In this document: piece by piece, positions 44,049 to 53,251 of the stretch
Layout: each line of letters begins with the position of its first letter
Numbering within the stretch: the first letter of the stretch is position 1
Assembly: GCA_965198875.1 (NCBI GenBank)
Contig: CBDAPU010000001.1
Coordinates: forward strand, 310,001-374,000
DNA length: 64,000 nt
Direction: 5' to 3'
DNA from: CBDAPU01 sp965198875
GTDB taxonomy: Bacteria; Pseudomonadota; Gammaproteobacteria; Eutrophobiales; Eutrophobiaceae
The notes under the pieces: model-generated
Told to the model about the DNA's origin: nothing
The model's input: the letters and a program-made list of their open reading frames with translations, nothing else
Databases searched by the model: none
Made by a program: the position numbers and the translations under genes

Positions 44049-45295
44049 TTGAGATCCCTGCCAAAGGCCGAGCAGACCCTAAGGGCGCTGTTGATCCCAT
44101 CTTCATGAAACCCGTATCCCCAATAGGCGCCGCACCAGGAAATACGCCCCCGTCGTATCAACCGCTCATGTGATTGTTGGGCGGTATTTCTGCCCGCTTT
44201 GAAGATAGGATGATGATAGCCAAGTGTGCGTATTATTTTCTGCGGTTCTATGGCGCTTGTCTGGTTTAACGAAACACAATAGGTCTTCCTTGAGGTCAAG
44301 CCCTGTAACCTATTCATGTTATAGGTGACCTGGATATGCTCATCCCTGTCTTTGGGGATACGATAATTCCAGCTAGCCCAGGCGCGGTGATTTTTCGGCA
44401 ACAATCCCGTATCGGTATGCAGTACGGTCTCATTGAACTGATAGTCAAACTGCTGTAGCAATGCTCTCTCAACACTGTCTGCATTCGCCATCATGCTCAG
44501 GCCCTGATCGGCATGACAGGCGATGATCACCTCATCAAAATGCTCGATAGCGCCATCATTCAATGCCACGGTGACGTCCGCGCTATTGCGGATAACGCCT
44601 CTCACCCTGGTGCGAAGACGAATGCGATCGGCAAAGGGCGGGATCATCTTTTTGATGTATGCCCGGGAGCCGCCGACGACCGTCTTCCAGAGCGGTCGGT
44701 TTCGCAGTTGTAACATGCCGTGATTATGCAGAAACTCGAGCACAAAGCGCATGGGAAAATCCTTAAATCGATCTGGCGGACAAGACCAGAGCGACGCCCC
44801 CAGGGGCAGCAGATATTTCTCCAGAAAATACTCAGAGTAACCCTGTCGCCCTACGAAGTCGGCCACCGTGGTTGTCTCATCCAGGCCGTTCGCCAGCGCA
44901 TCTGATCCGTGTTTATGAAAAGCCAGAATATCCTTTAACATCAGCAGGAAGCGCACATTGATGATGTTGCGTCTCTGGCTGAACAATTTGCCGGGCTTTG
45001 TGCCGTTATACTCCAGCCCCGACTTCTCGCATGTCACACTGAAACTCATATCCGAGTTGCGCTGCTCCACTTCAAGTGTGTCAAACAACCGGCAAAGGTT
45101 GGGATAATTACGCTGATTAAAGACGATGAAGCCCGTGTCCACCGGCAATGTGCGCCCACCTTCCTTAACAGACACTGTATTGGTATGCCCGCCGATATAA
45201 TCATTCGCCTCGAACAGGGTCATCTCATTGCCGGGGCCCAACAAACGGGCGCAGGTCAATCCGGCGATCCCGCTGCCGATGATGGCGATCTTCAT
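44045..45295 (-). CDS. FAD-dependent amine-oxidase-like protein of the CfaS/DUF1365 operon
   Basis: 416 residues. The N-terminal Rossmann dinucleotide motif is IAIIGSGIAGLTCARLLG followed by the acidic strand end (LFEANDYIGGHTNTV). The middle has the family's DTGFIVFNQRNYPNL and SLWSCPPDRFKDFPMRF; the C-terminal FAD-contacting region is WCGAYWGYGFHEDGINSAL. Homologues are annotated as cyclopropane or furan fatty-acid biosynthesis flavoproteins and probably dehydrogenate the methylated acyl chain. Overlaps both neighbours by 4 bp. Confidence 0.92.
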   Translation of the reverse strand: MKIAIIGSGIAGLTCARLLGPGNEMTLFEANDYIGGHTNTVSVKEGGRTLPVDTGFIVFNQRNYPNLCRLFDTLEVEQRNSDMSFSVTCEKSGLEYNGTKPGKLFSQRRNIINVRFLLMLKDILAFHKHGSDALANGLDETTTVADFVGRQGYSEYFLEKYLLPLGASLWSCPPDRFKDFPMRFVLEFLHNHGMLQLRNRPLWKTVVGGSRAYIKKMIPPFADRIRLRTRVRGVIRNSADVTVALNDGAIEHFDEVIIACHADQGLSMMANADSVERALLQQFDYQFNETVLHTDTGLLPKNHRAWASWNYRIPKDRDEHIQVTYNMNRLQGLTSRKTYCVSLNQTSAIEPQKIIRTLGYHHPIFKAGRNTAQQSHERLIRRGRISWCGAYWGYGFHEDGINSALRVCSAFGRDLK

Positions 45296-46218
45296 GATCC
45301 GCCGCCCCGCCTGCCTTCAATGAGCACCGCCTCAGGCACCTGGCGTATATCATGGGCGAGACCCAGTAACCCCAGCAGGCGAATGCCCAAGTAGCTGACG
45401 TCTATCTCTCCCGGATAAAAACCCTGTCTCGCCGAGGCCGGAAAACGATGATGATTATTATGCCAGCCTTCCCCCAGTGTTAAGAGGGCGAGGCAAGCGT
45501 TGTTGCGGCTGTCATCACGGGTGTTAAAGCGGCGCGTACCCAGGCGATGCGCCAGGGAATTAATACTGTAAGTGCCGTGATAGAGTAGTACCGTTGAGAT
45601 AAAAAACCCCCACACCAGCAACTGGGCGCCGTTGGTGTTGAGCATTGGGTAATGGTGGTATATGTAGTCCCCGGTGACATAACAGAGCAGGGCGAGGCCC
45701 ATGAAAGGCAGCCAGTCCAGTCTCTCCAGCAGGCGTAGCTCCGGGTAACGTGCCCAGTCTTTCACCCGCTCCTCGGGCGTCACAAAATTGCCGCGCCGTA
45801 AAAACCACAGCAGGTGGCTATGCAACAGACCATGATTGGGTGAATGGGGATCCTGTGGTGTATCAGAGGACAGATGGTGCATCCTGTGATGGGCCGCCCA
45901 CCAGAGCGGCCCCCGTTGACCGGCAGTGCAACCCAACACCGCCATCATAAACTGCATGAACCTGCCGGTGCGGAAGGTCTTATGGGAGAAATAGCGGTGA
46001 TAAAAAGCGGTGATAAAAAACATGCGGGTGACATAAAAAAACAACATGGCGAGAGCAGAAAAAACACTCACCCCGGTATACAAGGCGAGCAGACATAAGA
46101 GGTGCAACAGCATAAACATGCCCACCCTCAAGGGGTCGAGTTCTACCAGCTCACTCTCATTAAAACCGGCAAAACGGCGTTCATCTTTGAGCAACCAGCC
46201 AAGCAATTTCTGAAACAT
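45292..46218 (-). CDS. Acyl-CoA/fatty-acid desaturase (stearoyl-CoA desaturase type)
   Basis: 308 residues. It has the three histidine boxes of the membrane di-iron desaturases: HRYFSH (near 93), HRMHH (near 130) and HNNHH (near 258), with paired hydrophobic helices between them. It introduces a cis double bond, probably delta-9, into acyl chains at the membrane. This would generate the substrate for the downstream CfaS enzymes. First biosynthetic gene after the histidine kinase (15 bp gap) and coupled by overlap to the FAD gene. Confidence 0.93.
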   Translation of the reverse strand: MFQKLLGWLLKDERRFAGFNESELVELDPLRVGMFMLLHLLCLLALYTGVSVFSALAMLFFYVTRMFFITAFYHRYFSHKTFRTGRFMQFMMAVLGCTAGQRGPLWWAAHHRMHHLSSDTPQDPHSPNHGLLHSHLLWFLRRGNFVTPEERVKDWARYPELRLLERLDWLPFMGLALLCYVTGDYIYHHYPMLNTNGAQLLVWGFFISTVLLYHGTYSINSLAHRLGTRRFNTRDDSRNNACLALLTLGEGWHNNHHRFPASARQGFYPGEIDVSYLGIRLLGLLGLAHDIRQVPEAVLIEGRRGGGS

Positions 46219-46233
46219 AAGACTAGTATTAAG

Positions 46234-47571
46234 TCATTGCTGTGAATAAAGAGTCGAGCCCATGTGAAAGTTTTGTGAAGGCCCGTCTTTTCTCGAACCA
46301 CTGAAATCAATGCTGATGGTCGTGCCCTTTTGTAGCTCGCTTTCTATGGTGATCGGCCAGTGGAAGCGATCGGAGAGCATCTTCACGATCGTCAGGCCCA
46401 CACCATATCCACCACGATGTTTGTTTCCCGCTCGATTAAAGGGCTTGAAGACGTTTTCAATGTCCTGCTCCGGTATACCGGTACCGGAATCACGCACGCG
46501 CAGGATGGCGTCTTGCACTTCAATACGCACATTGCCGCGGTCAGTATAAGACCAGGCATTGCGAATAATATTGCCAATGAGCGCCGAGAGCACTTTATCA
46601 GACGCTAGAATGACAAGGGGTTCGGGGGCGATGATGTCTATGTCGATGGCTTTTTCTGAGTAGACGATACTGGCGCGCTCGCACTCCTCTCTGACGACAT
46701 CATTCACACACACCGGATCAAAAGACAGCGCGCTCTCTGACTCCCGCGCCAGTAGCAACAATGCCTCGATGAGCTCTTCCATATCCGTTGCCGAGCGACC
46801 GATACGTTCTACTGAGGCCATTTCCTTCTCATTCAAATGCCCCTCGGTGCGTAGCATTTCCGCCGCAATTTTGATCACCGTAATGGGCGTGCGTAGCTCG
46901 TGACTGGTATCCCGGGTAAAATTGCGCTCACGTAGCACAAACGCCTCTATACGGGCGGACAAGCCCAGCAGGGCGTCGGTGAGTATGCGTATTTCCTGAT
47001 CCGGGTTTTGTGGTAATGCGCGCTTGATGATGGCGCTGATATCGTCTTTGGATGGATCAAGCTCGGCGATGTTCTGCGCCAGTTTCAAAATGGGAGAGAC
47101 CGCCCTGGATGAGAAACGATAGGCAATCCAACTGGACAGATAGAGCACGATGAGCACACCGGCCAGCGGGAAAAGACCGAAGAATATCGCCAGCTCGCCC
47201 ACATGCTCGCCATCAAAAATGAGATATAACCTCCTGTCGAACTTCTCCGTCACATAAACAATGAAAAGATCAGAGCCCGGATGGTTGAGTGTATGAAACC
47301 CCGGCCCATAAGCTGAAATGGCCTTTGGCACCGGATCCGCCCCAGACAGATAACCACTGAGATTATGCGTCATGGGTCTGGCGAAGCCGGGAGCACGCGC
47401 ATGTTGTTCCCAGAAAAAATCGGCCTCATCCTGCATCGCCCGCTTAATGAGTACATCACCCAGAATGAAGCGCGCGGCAAAAACGCCGAGGATGGCGGCG
47501 ACACTGATGATGCTGGCCTGCAAGATGAACACGCGCCAGAGCCTCTGCCCCAGCCCTCTGCCGCTATTCAT
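46234..47571 (-). CDS. Sensor histidine kinase controlling the lipid operon
   Basis: About 445 residues. The ATG at 47571 overlaps the response-regulator stop (ATGA). A first transmembrane helix (ILQASIISVAAILGVFAARF), a periplasmic sensor of about 110 residues and a second helix (FFGLFPLAGVLIVLYLSSWI) precede the kinase core. H-box: FTRDTSHELRTPITVIK. N-box: IGNIIRNAWSYTD. G1: VRDSGTGIP. G2: GGYGVGLTIV. This is the EnvZ/CpxA-like class. The signal is unknown; membrane or oxidative stress would fit the lipid genes immediately downstream. Confidence 0.93.
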   Translation of the reverse strand: MNSGRGLGQRLWRVFILQASIISVAAILGVFAARFILGDVLIKRAMQDEADFFWEQHARAPGFARPMTHNLSGYLSGADPVPKAISAYGPGFHTLNHPGSDLFIVYVTEKFDRRLYLIFDGEHVGELAIFFGLFPLAGVLIVLYLSSWIAYRFSSRAVSPILKLAQNIAELDPSKDDISAIIKRALPQNPDQEIRILTDALLGLSARIEAFVLRERNFTRDTSHELRTPITVIKIAAEMLRTEGHLNEKEMASVERIGRSATDMEELIEALLLLARESESALSFDPVCVNDVVREECERASIVYSEKAIDIDIIAPEPLVILASDKVLSALIGNIIRNAWSYTDRGNVRIEVQDAILRVRDSGTGIPEQDIENVFKPFNRAGNKHRGGYGVGLTIVKMLSDRFHWPITIESELQKGTTISIDFSGSRKDGPSQNFHMGSTLYSQQ

Positions 47572-48263
47572 TCCTTCCTGGCCAGTCTGTAACCGGTATT
47601 TTGAATGGTATGCAATAACTGCACATCGAAAGGCTTGTCGATGCACTTACGCAGGTTATAGAGGTGACTACGCAGGGTATCGCTATCGGGCAGAATATCC
47701 CCCCATACCTGGCGCTCCAGCTCACGACGGTTGACCACATCTGGCGAGGCGCGCATCAGGATCTGCAGGATGGTCATGGCGATCGGCGTCAACTTCAATG
47801 TTTGCCCGCCTCTGGTTGCCGTCATGGTGCCGGTATGAAACTCCAGATCATGCACCTTTAACTTCTCCGCACTGATTAAACCTCGGTGCCGTCGGATCAA
47901 AGAGCGGAGCCGTGCCTCCAGCTCTTTTATCTCGAAAGGCTTGACTAAATAATCATCGGCGCCGGATTCAAGACCGGCAATTTTTTCCTGCAAGGTGTCC
48001 CTTGCCGTGAGGATCAGGATGGGGGTGGTTTTACGCGCCTCCTTTCGCAGTTTCCCCAATAACTCAATACCATCCATGCCCGGCAACATCAGATCGAGGA
48101 CAACCACATCATATACATTGGTTACGGCAAGATGCAGTCCGGTAATACCATCCGCCGCATAATCAATAATGAAATGACGACGTTCGAGGTAGTCATAAAT
48201 CATGTCGGCGATATCGTGATGATCTTCGATCAACAGAATTGAGCCAGTGGTTTCAGCGCTCAT
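47568..48263 (-). CDS. OmpR/PhoB-family response regulator
   Basis: About 231 residues from the ATG at 48263 (a TTG two codons upstream is less likely). The receiver has the acidic pair in LLIEDHHD, the phospho-accepting Asp in VVVLDLMLPGMD and the conserved Lys in DDYLVKPFE. A C-terminal winged helix (residues about 130-228; RRELERQVWGD, RSHLYNLRKCID, TIQNTGYRL) binds DNA. As the first gene of the long minus-strand cluster it probably autoregulates and activates the desaturase-CfaS genes from the region upstream of 48263. Confidence 0.93.
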   Translation of the reverse strand: MSAETTGSILLIEDHHDIADMIYDYLERRHFIIDYAADGITGLHLAVTNVYDVVVLDLMLPGMDGIELLGKLRKEARKTTPILILTARDTLQEKIAGLESGADDYLVKPFEIKELEARLRSLIRRHRGLISAEKLKVHDLEFHTGTMTATRGGQTLKLTPIAMTILQILMRASPDVVNRRELERQVWGDILPDSDTLRSHLYNLRKCIDKPFDVQLLHTIQNTGYRLARKE

Positions 48264-48616
48264 AATCAACCAGCAAATAGAACAGGCCGCTTACTTAATC
48301 ATCCTTTATGTGAATTTTGCGTGAAGCCCCGGGAATATTCATTCCTATTTTGTATCTCGCCCCCAGGCTCTGGGCAATAATAGCGCAATGGGGCCGCGCA
48401 TCGTTTATCTATCAGGGAGACGCTTTTCATCAATGAGTCGATGCCGAAGATGGTAGCGAGATGACTGCAAAGGTAAAGGGTCATCTCCTGCCTCTCGCCC
48501 CGCCAGGGGTGAGGGGCATGGGTCGTCGGGCTTGACCGGCAGCGGCGATCCCCGCTCTCGGTTATGATGAGAGCTACGATCAGCAAATGAAGATGGCCGA
48601 TGTGACGGGCATGTGC
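48264..48616. other. Region between dprA and the two-component genes
   Basis: 353 bp. It probably contains the promoter of the two-component/lipid operon. A minus-strand open frame of 95 codons (48299-48586) exists but has low-complexity, non-family-like residues and is rejected. A G/C-rich partial inverted repeat (CCTCTCGCCCC near 48491 and GGGGTGAGGGGC near 48508) might be the terminator region of dprA, but it lacks a clear uridine tract. Confidence 0.4.
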
Positions 48617-49741
48617 TTAATTTCGAATATACACCCCCGGCGAGAGGATGGAGATGAGGCCATCTAATTCCAGTTTTAGAAGTTTACTGATCACATCTTC
48701 CACATTCATTTTTGTCATACACATCATCTCATCGATGCTGACAGGGTCGTATCCTATATGCTCAAGCAGCGCCTTTTCAGCCTCATCCAGCTTGTTTATT
48801 CTCGCCGATAAGCCCTTGCCCGGATCCGGCTCAACGCTCACGGGGCTTGCAAAGGCCGGCAACTCCTCGAGAATGTCGTCAACATCGCCCACCAATTTCG
48901 CCCCGTTTTGAATCAAATTATGACATCCTTTCTTTAGTGGGTTGTTGATAGACCCCGGGATGGCGAACACTTCACGATTTTGCTCCAGGGCATGATTTGC
49001 GGTTATCAGAGAGCCGCTTCTCTCAGCCGCCTCTATGATCAACACACCAGCGCTCAGACCGCTGATGATGCGGTTACGGCGCGGGAAGTTTTGTGCAAAC
49101 GGCCCTGTGGTGACGGGAAACTCTGAAACAAGCAGCCCGTTTTCACTGATTTTCTCGGCCAGCTCTTTGTTTGGCTTTGGATAAATGCGATTAAGACCAC
49201 TGCCCAAAACCGCAATCGTTCCCCCCTGCCCTGATAACGCCCCCCTGTGCGCCTCTGTGTCTATGCCGTACGCCATGCCACTGGTGATGGTGATGTTCTC
49301 TCTCACGAGCTCAGCGGCAAAATTAAAGGCACACCGTCGCCCTTCAACGGTAGGCTTTCTGCTGCCGACTATGGCAACTTGCGGCGTAGTCAGGATGTCC
49401 GGCTCACCTTCTACGAACAAACCCACCGGCGGCGCCGGAATATATTTAAGTAATGGCGGATAGTACTGGCTTGTTAGCGTGATCAGATGATGATGTTGAT
49501 CCTGCAACCATTCCCGGTCCTGATCGATTTTTTCCCAATCGGGGGCTTGCAGGCTTTTGAGAGTCTTCTCGGGCAAATGTGAGCGGTTTAAAGAGCCATC
49601 TTTAACGGCCTCTATAATCGCCTCTGCCGTCTTAAACTGATCTAATAAATGAGACAGGTTGCGATGGCTGCGTGCGCTTGCGTGCAGAAGCGTGAGCCAG
49701 TGATGAAGATTGTTCTCGTTTATATGTTCATCCATGAGCAT
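48617..49741 (-). CDS. dprA: DNA-processing protein DprA (Smf)
   Basis: 374 residues. DprA binds incoming single-stranded DNA and loads RecA in natural transformation. The Rossmann-like domain shows VAIVGSRKPTVEGRR, ITSGMAYGIDTEAHRGAL, AVLGSGLNRIYPKPN and FPRRNRIISGLSAGVLI. An N-terminal SAM-like region and a C-terminal winged helix (LDEAEKALLEHIGYDPVSID) are present, so it is full length. The left flank of the decayed element begins just upstream of its start; the usual neighbours (def-fmt, topA, sua5) are not seen here. Confidence 0.95.
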   Translation of the reverse strand: MLMDEHINENNLHHWLTLLHASARSHRNLSHLLDQFKTAEAIIEAVKDGSLNRSHLPEKTLKSLQAPDWEKIDQDREWLQDQHHHLITLTSQYYPPLLKYIPAPPVGLFVEGEPDILTTPQVAIVGSRKPTVEGRRCAFNFAAELVRENITITSGMAYGIDTEAHRGALSGQGGTIAVLGSGLNRIYPKPNKELAEKISENGLLVSEFPVTTGPFAQNFPRRNRIISGLSAGVLIIEAAERSGSLITANHALEQNREVFAIPGSINNPLKKGCHNLIQNGAKLVGDVDDILEELPAFASPVSVEPDPGKGLSARINKLDEAEKALLEHIGYDPVSIDEMMCMTKMNVEDVISKLLKLELDGLISILSPGVYIRN

Positions 49742-49933
49742 ATGATCACCTTGATAAAGTTATGTTGTCAGTTCTATAAAGCCCCGCTTTCCATTTTAAT
49801 CAAAAAGGCGCGCTCTTTCCACCACGGCTGGGCTTAGAACATCGGTGTGATGGATGGCCCTGATGACTTGCATAGGCAATTTGCAGACAGCTTTATCAAA
49901 TCACGGCTTCAATCCACAGGTGCAACAGATGGG

Positions 49934-50340
49934 TCAATGCAGAATACCGTTGATCCGAATCAGGGTGCCGAGTGAACCATCCTTGCCGACCACCGTCATC
50001 GCATCGTCTATGGTCTCCAGATCGCAATGACTGTCTATGGTCATCCCCAAGGCTTGCACGAATGACCACACCACATAGTCGAGATTAAGCAGAAGGTTAT
50101 CGGCTTTTTGTAATATCGCCAAACTCCTTTTAATTAGCCGATGATGCCGCGAAGAGGTGATCACGCAAGCCCGGGATTGCACTCATCTGCTCAATCGAGG
50201 ACGGAGATAGTGGCTGTGAATTGGCTTGTGCCTGTATGGCAATATTCGCACCCAACTGATACCACTCTGTATCCGGCAGGGCACGAGAGAACATCGCGGG
50301 ATGAGACCTGACCAGGAGCATGCGAGCCTGCTTACCACAG
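49934..50340 (-). pseudogene. Remnant of a type IV secretion/conjugation operon (DotO/IcmB-like fragment)
   Basis: Two abutting minus-strand pieces. 50130-50340 encodes the tail of an unknown small protein (FSRALPDTEWYQLGANIAIQ). The next begins near 50125 and reads LLLNLDYVVWSFVQALGMTI, HCDLETIDDAM and VVGKDGSLGTLIRINGILH before a stop at 49934. The KDGSLxTLIRIxG pattern at the very N-terminus is typical of DotO/IcmB and related conjugation ATPases, whose remaining 900 or so residues are missing. It is most simply a relic of an integrative conjugative element. Confidence 0.5.
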
Positions 50341-50364
50341 GGGCTGATTTATCACCCTTCATGA

Positions 50365-50586
50365 TTGAGCTGTCCCAAATGCAAAGCATCCACGCTAACA
50401 TCTAAACGCTACCGGAACAAACAACCCGCCAAGCTGTTGCAGTTTGACGGCCATCTGGTGCGCTCGGCCCCGACTGATTGGTGGAAAACCGAAGCGGTGA
50501 TCGGCACAAGTGTCATCTATGCCGCCACCCATCAGTTTGGCAATGACCATCTTCATATCCCAGCCCGACCTTTTCTGGGACTATGA
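50365..50586 (+). pseudogene. Remnant of a Mu-like phage virion morphogenesis (gpG-type) protein
   Basis: A plus-strand fragment reads EAVIGTSVIYAATHQFGN followed by IPARPFLGL, the hallmark C-terminal motif of phage Mu gpG / tail-completion proteins. The frame then stops; a one-base shift would continue it (DYDQIINAQLEV). The first 150 or so residues and all other phage genes are absent, so it is isolated phage debris. Confidence 0.6.
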
Positions 50587-50736
50587 CCAGATCATAAACG
50601 CGCAATTGGAGGTGCCATCATGGAGTTTGTGCATAAACAATGGCGCTAAATGCCTGGGGCTTTACCCCGGCAACAACCAAGTGCTCGTCGGCTTGAGATG
50701 GTCGCTATCAGACCACTCATGCCTGCCCCGATAATA

Positions 50737-50747
50737 CCCCCCCCCCC
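50737..50747. repeat. Eleven-base poly-C tract
   Basis: A run of exactly 11 cytosines (50737-50747) lies between the phage remnant and the 3' end of the decayed hipA gene. Such tracts are prone to slipped-strand length change. It is not inside an intact gene here. Confidence 0.9.
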
Positions 50748-50749
50748 AA

Positions 50750-51583
50750 TAATGGCTAACTGATGACCGAATAGACGGTTGAATTTTAACGACAAAAATT
50801 CCGCAAAATTATATTTAATTCCGTCAACATTCATTAGCTTTTTGAAACGTAAGAAAAAATGCACACCGATCTTTCGCAAGATTCTAAAGTCTTCAATATG
50901 GATACGTATGCCTCCCGGCTGTCGGTTAAAGCGTTTCCATGCTTACCGGATAATGCCCCTGGTTCCGGTAGCCCTGAGATAGTATCCAGCGATCCCAGTC
51001 GGTTCTATGGCAATGGTAGCCCAACCTCGGCTACCAGATGTAACGTAGACTATTCGTTTTCCGGCACATCTGTAAAGTGTTGTGAAGGCAACTTGACAAT
51101 CCAGCCATCGCCTACACCACTTACCGGTATTGTCAAACCGCCTTGGACTCCAATACCGCCGAGAATTTTATTTGCACACCTGCCGGGGAAAAGTGATAAA
51201 TAGCATCATCCTGTACTGCCTGCTTCGTCAATGACTCCATTTGCCCTTGCGAGCGCACCACAACCGCTCCCGGCAGATGATCACCAAGCAACTGTAAAAG
51301 CATGAACTCACGCTCAGGCTTCACTCCGCTTTGCATCGCCAGATAAGTTCGCATATGGCCTTCACAGGCAACAGATTGGAGAGAAATGGGGATAACCTGG
51401 TTTGTGTGGGGCGAAGATCAATGATTATATCTCCGGCGGTGTTGATATACCCTGGCCTAGCAGGGGAGGGTTTGATCGTTGGAGATAATACTCTGAAAAT
51501 CAGAAAAGGGAGCGATCACCTGCAAGCAATATGAGCATCCCTGCGTTCACTTCACCTAGAAAAACTGCCGTTTCCAGTATCAT
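50750..51583 (-). pseudogene. hipA: Decayed HipA-type toxin kinase
   Basis: HipA motifs occur in order on the minus strand but in changing frames. From the ATG at 51583: AVFLGEVNAGMLILLAGDRS. Around 51350-51133: GHMRTYLAMQSGVKPERE and LLQLLGDHLPGAVVVRS. Near 51130-51050: DGWIVKLPSQHFTDVPENE. Near 50930-50870: NRQPGGIRIHIEDFR. Several frameshifts and stops interrupt it and the C-terminal kinase lobe is lost. Its start overlaps the hipB stop by ATGA, the normal hipBA arrangement. Clearly non-functional. Confidence 0.85.
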
Positions 51584-51873
51584 GATTCTTCTCCGTCATC
51601 TGGTGTCCATGCTGGTTTCCCATGATATCGGTCATCAATCATGGTGGAAATCAATAAGTACCAGGCTTCTTGGCACAGGCATGAGTACCTGATCGAGCAG
51701 TTTTGCGTACTCGTTGACTGTTGACAGGCGTGGTTCGGTTTTTCCCCGCTCGATAGAGAGAATATGGCTCTGCGGCAAGCCAAGTTTTTTGCCCAATGCG
51801 GATTGGGTAAGATTTTTTTCTGCCTCGCCTGTTTTAATTGCTCGAGGAGTGTGTGCGTAATAAATATATGTTA
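51580..51873 (-). pseudogene. hipB: Decayed HipB-type antitoxin (XRE HTH), frameshifted in a poly-A run
   Basis: The HTH is plain: LLEQLKQARQKK in one frame, then LTQSALGKKLGLPQSHILSI and ERGKTEPRLSTVNEYAKLLD in the next. The switch is at a run of seven A residues; an eighth would restore the frame. A second shift follows (VPRSLVLI, then the C-terminal KPAWTPDDGEES). No start codon is apparent upstream. As HipA is also broken, no unopposed toxin is expected. Confidence 0.8.
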
Positions 51874-52282
51874 ACGTACATAAAAAAGATAACTGCGCTC
51901 TTACATATCATTAAGTTTATGGATCCAACGCTGATAGAGGGCGCTAAGGATATGAGTAGGCGGACGGGACATATCTATGTTATTCGTACTAATGATAATC
52001 TGGTTTTGAAGCGACCCGGTCAGGATGATGGTGACAACTCGAAACTTATCAGCGATCGCCCAGACTGAAAACCTGTGTCCTGGACGGATGACATGAAGGC
52101 AATCGATGAGATGGTCTGGATGACGAGGACACTGCGAGGATAATACGCATCCCTGACAAGAAGACTTTTCACATCTCTCAGTTGCTTGATGAATATGAAA
52201 CTCGTAGAACGCACTTTTCCCATCAAGCCGATCATGACTGCAAAGAAAGTGGGCATGAAAAATCTAATGCCAGAGATAAATT
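51874..52282. other. Intergenic region in the decayed element
   Basis: 409 bp between the hipB remnant and the Uma2 gene. Short open frames occur on both strands but none has recognisable residues, ribosome site or codon pattern. Probably further eroded element DNA. Confidence 0.4.
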
Positions 52283-52894
52283 TCACATCCCCGGTTCTGA
52301 CCCAGAGGCAGGTTCAGGAACGGGACTGTCCGGCCACAGCGCACTGAGCGGAAAGCTGATGGCGTCAAAGGGGGGAAGGGAGACCGGCGCATCGTCAGCG
52401 AGTGAAGCAGTCAAGACCCAATGCTTGTCTTTGAGCTCAAAGGCTTCCAAGGTGCGGGCGTCCGGGTCCACAAACCACAGATGGGAAACTCCCTCACGGG
52501 CGTAGATGTCCCGCTTGTCGGTCAGGTCAAGCTGGCGGGTGGAAGGTGATAACACCTCACAGACCCAGTCCGGGGAAAGCTCAAAGAAGGCGGTATCCGG
52601 ATACACCGGCATCCGCTCACGGCGCCAGCCAGCGAGGTCGGGCACGAGGATGTCCTCACCCAGGTGCAACTCTGGCTCAAACACAATCCACCAGCCGCCC
52701 GGGCCGCCATCGCCATATCCAAAGGGCGGTGCAACTTTAGCCCCTATCCCGGAACTCGCCCAAGCATGGCGAGCGGCTGGCCTTGGCTGCATTTGCAGAA
52801 CGCCATAGACGACCTCCGCCACCTTGTGCGGTGGTGCATCGAGCACATCTTGATAAGTGGCTTTCAGGCTGGTTTTCCGAGCGAGAGCAGTCAT
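52283..52894 (-). CDS. Uma2 family endonuclease-like protein (DUF820)
   Basis: 203 residues with the PD-(D/E)XK-type core of Uma2/DUF820: ILVPDLAGWRRERMP (Asp), FFELSPDWVCEVLSPST (Glu) and DKRDIYAREGVSHLWFVDPD. The gene is intact from ATG to stop despite lying among pseudogenes. Uma2 proteins are widespread in cyanobacteria and planctomycetes and appear on mobile elements; their biological role is unclear. Confidence 0.9.
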   Translation of the reverse strand: MTALARKTSLKATYQDVLDAPPHKVAEVVYGVLQMQPRPAARHAWASSGIGAKVAPPFGYGDGGPGGWWIVFEPELHLGEDILVPDLAGWRRERMPVYPDTAFFELSPDWVCEVLSPSTRQLDLTDKRDIYAREGVSHLWFVDPDARTLEAFELKDKHWVLTASLADDAPVSLPPFDAISFPLSALWPDSPVPEPASGSEPGM

Positions 52895-53110
52895 TTGTTC
52901 ACAATAACATGAGGTTCTCAGGAAACAAGAACAAAGGCAGTGTATTGAGTCGCTTGCTGAGTTTATACAGAAGGGTAGCAGAAATCTAACTTATGAATTT
53001 TCACGTCTCTCAGCACAGATGCATCGCCAGTCAACAACATTGTTATACGCATTTATCGTAAAATATACATACGAAAACTAATTTTTATGTGTAGTAGCGT
53101 ACTCTATTAA

Positions 53111-53251
53111 CAGGATGGCAAGACCATCAAGACCTGCTTTCCAGTGCCAGGTGCAACACTGCTGGTGCAGGTTAGTGAATCCGATGACCTTCAGTTCCTT
53201 ATCTGGGGGCGTCGCAAGGAAGAGAAAGACAGGCTGTGGGCAACCGACTAA
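53111..53251 (+). pseudogene. Short coding relic without start codon
   Basis: A 46-codon stretch reads TIKTCFPVPGATLLVQVS and LQFLIWGRRKEEKDRLW then stops at 53251. A stop precedes it in frame and no start codon is available. The WGRRKE segment faintly resembles small SOS-peptidase-like proteins carried by integrative elements, but this is a weak guess. Its end overlaps the convergent neighbour by 4 bp. Confidence 0.3.

Noticed and set aside
48299..48586. 95-codon minus-strand frame between dprA and the response regulator
   Set aside because: Composition rich in Arg, Cys and Ser with no family pattern and no ribosome site; more likely promoter region.
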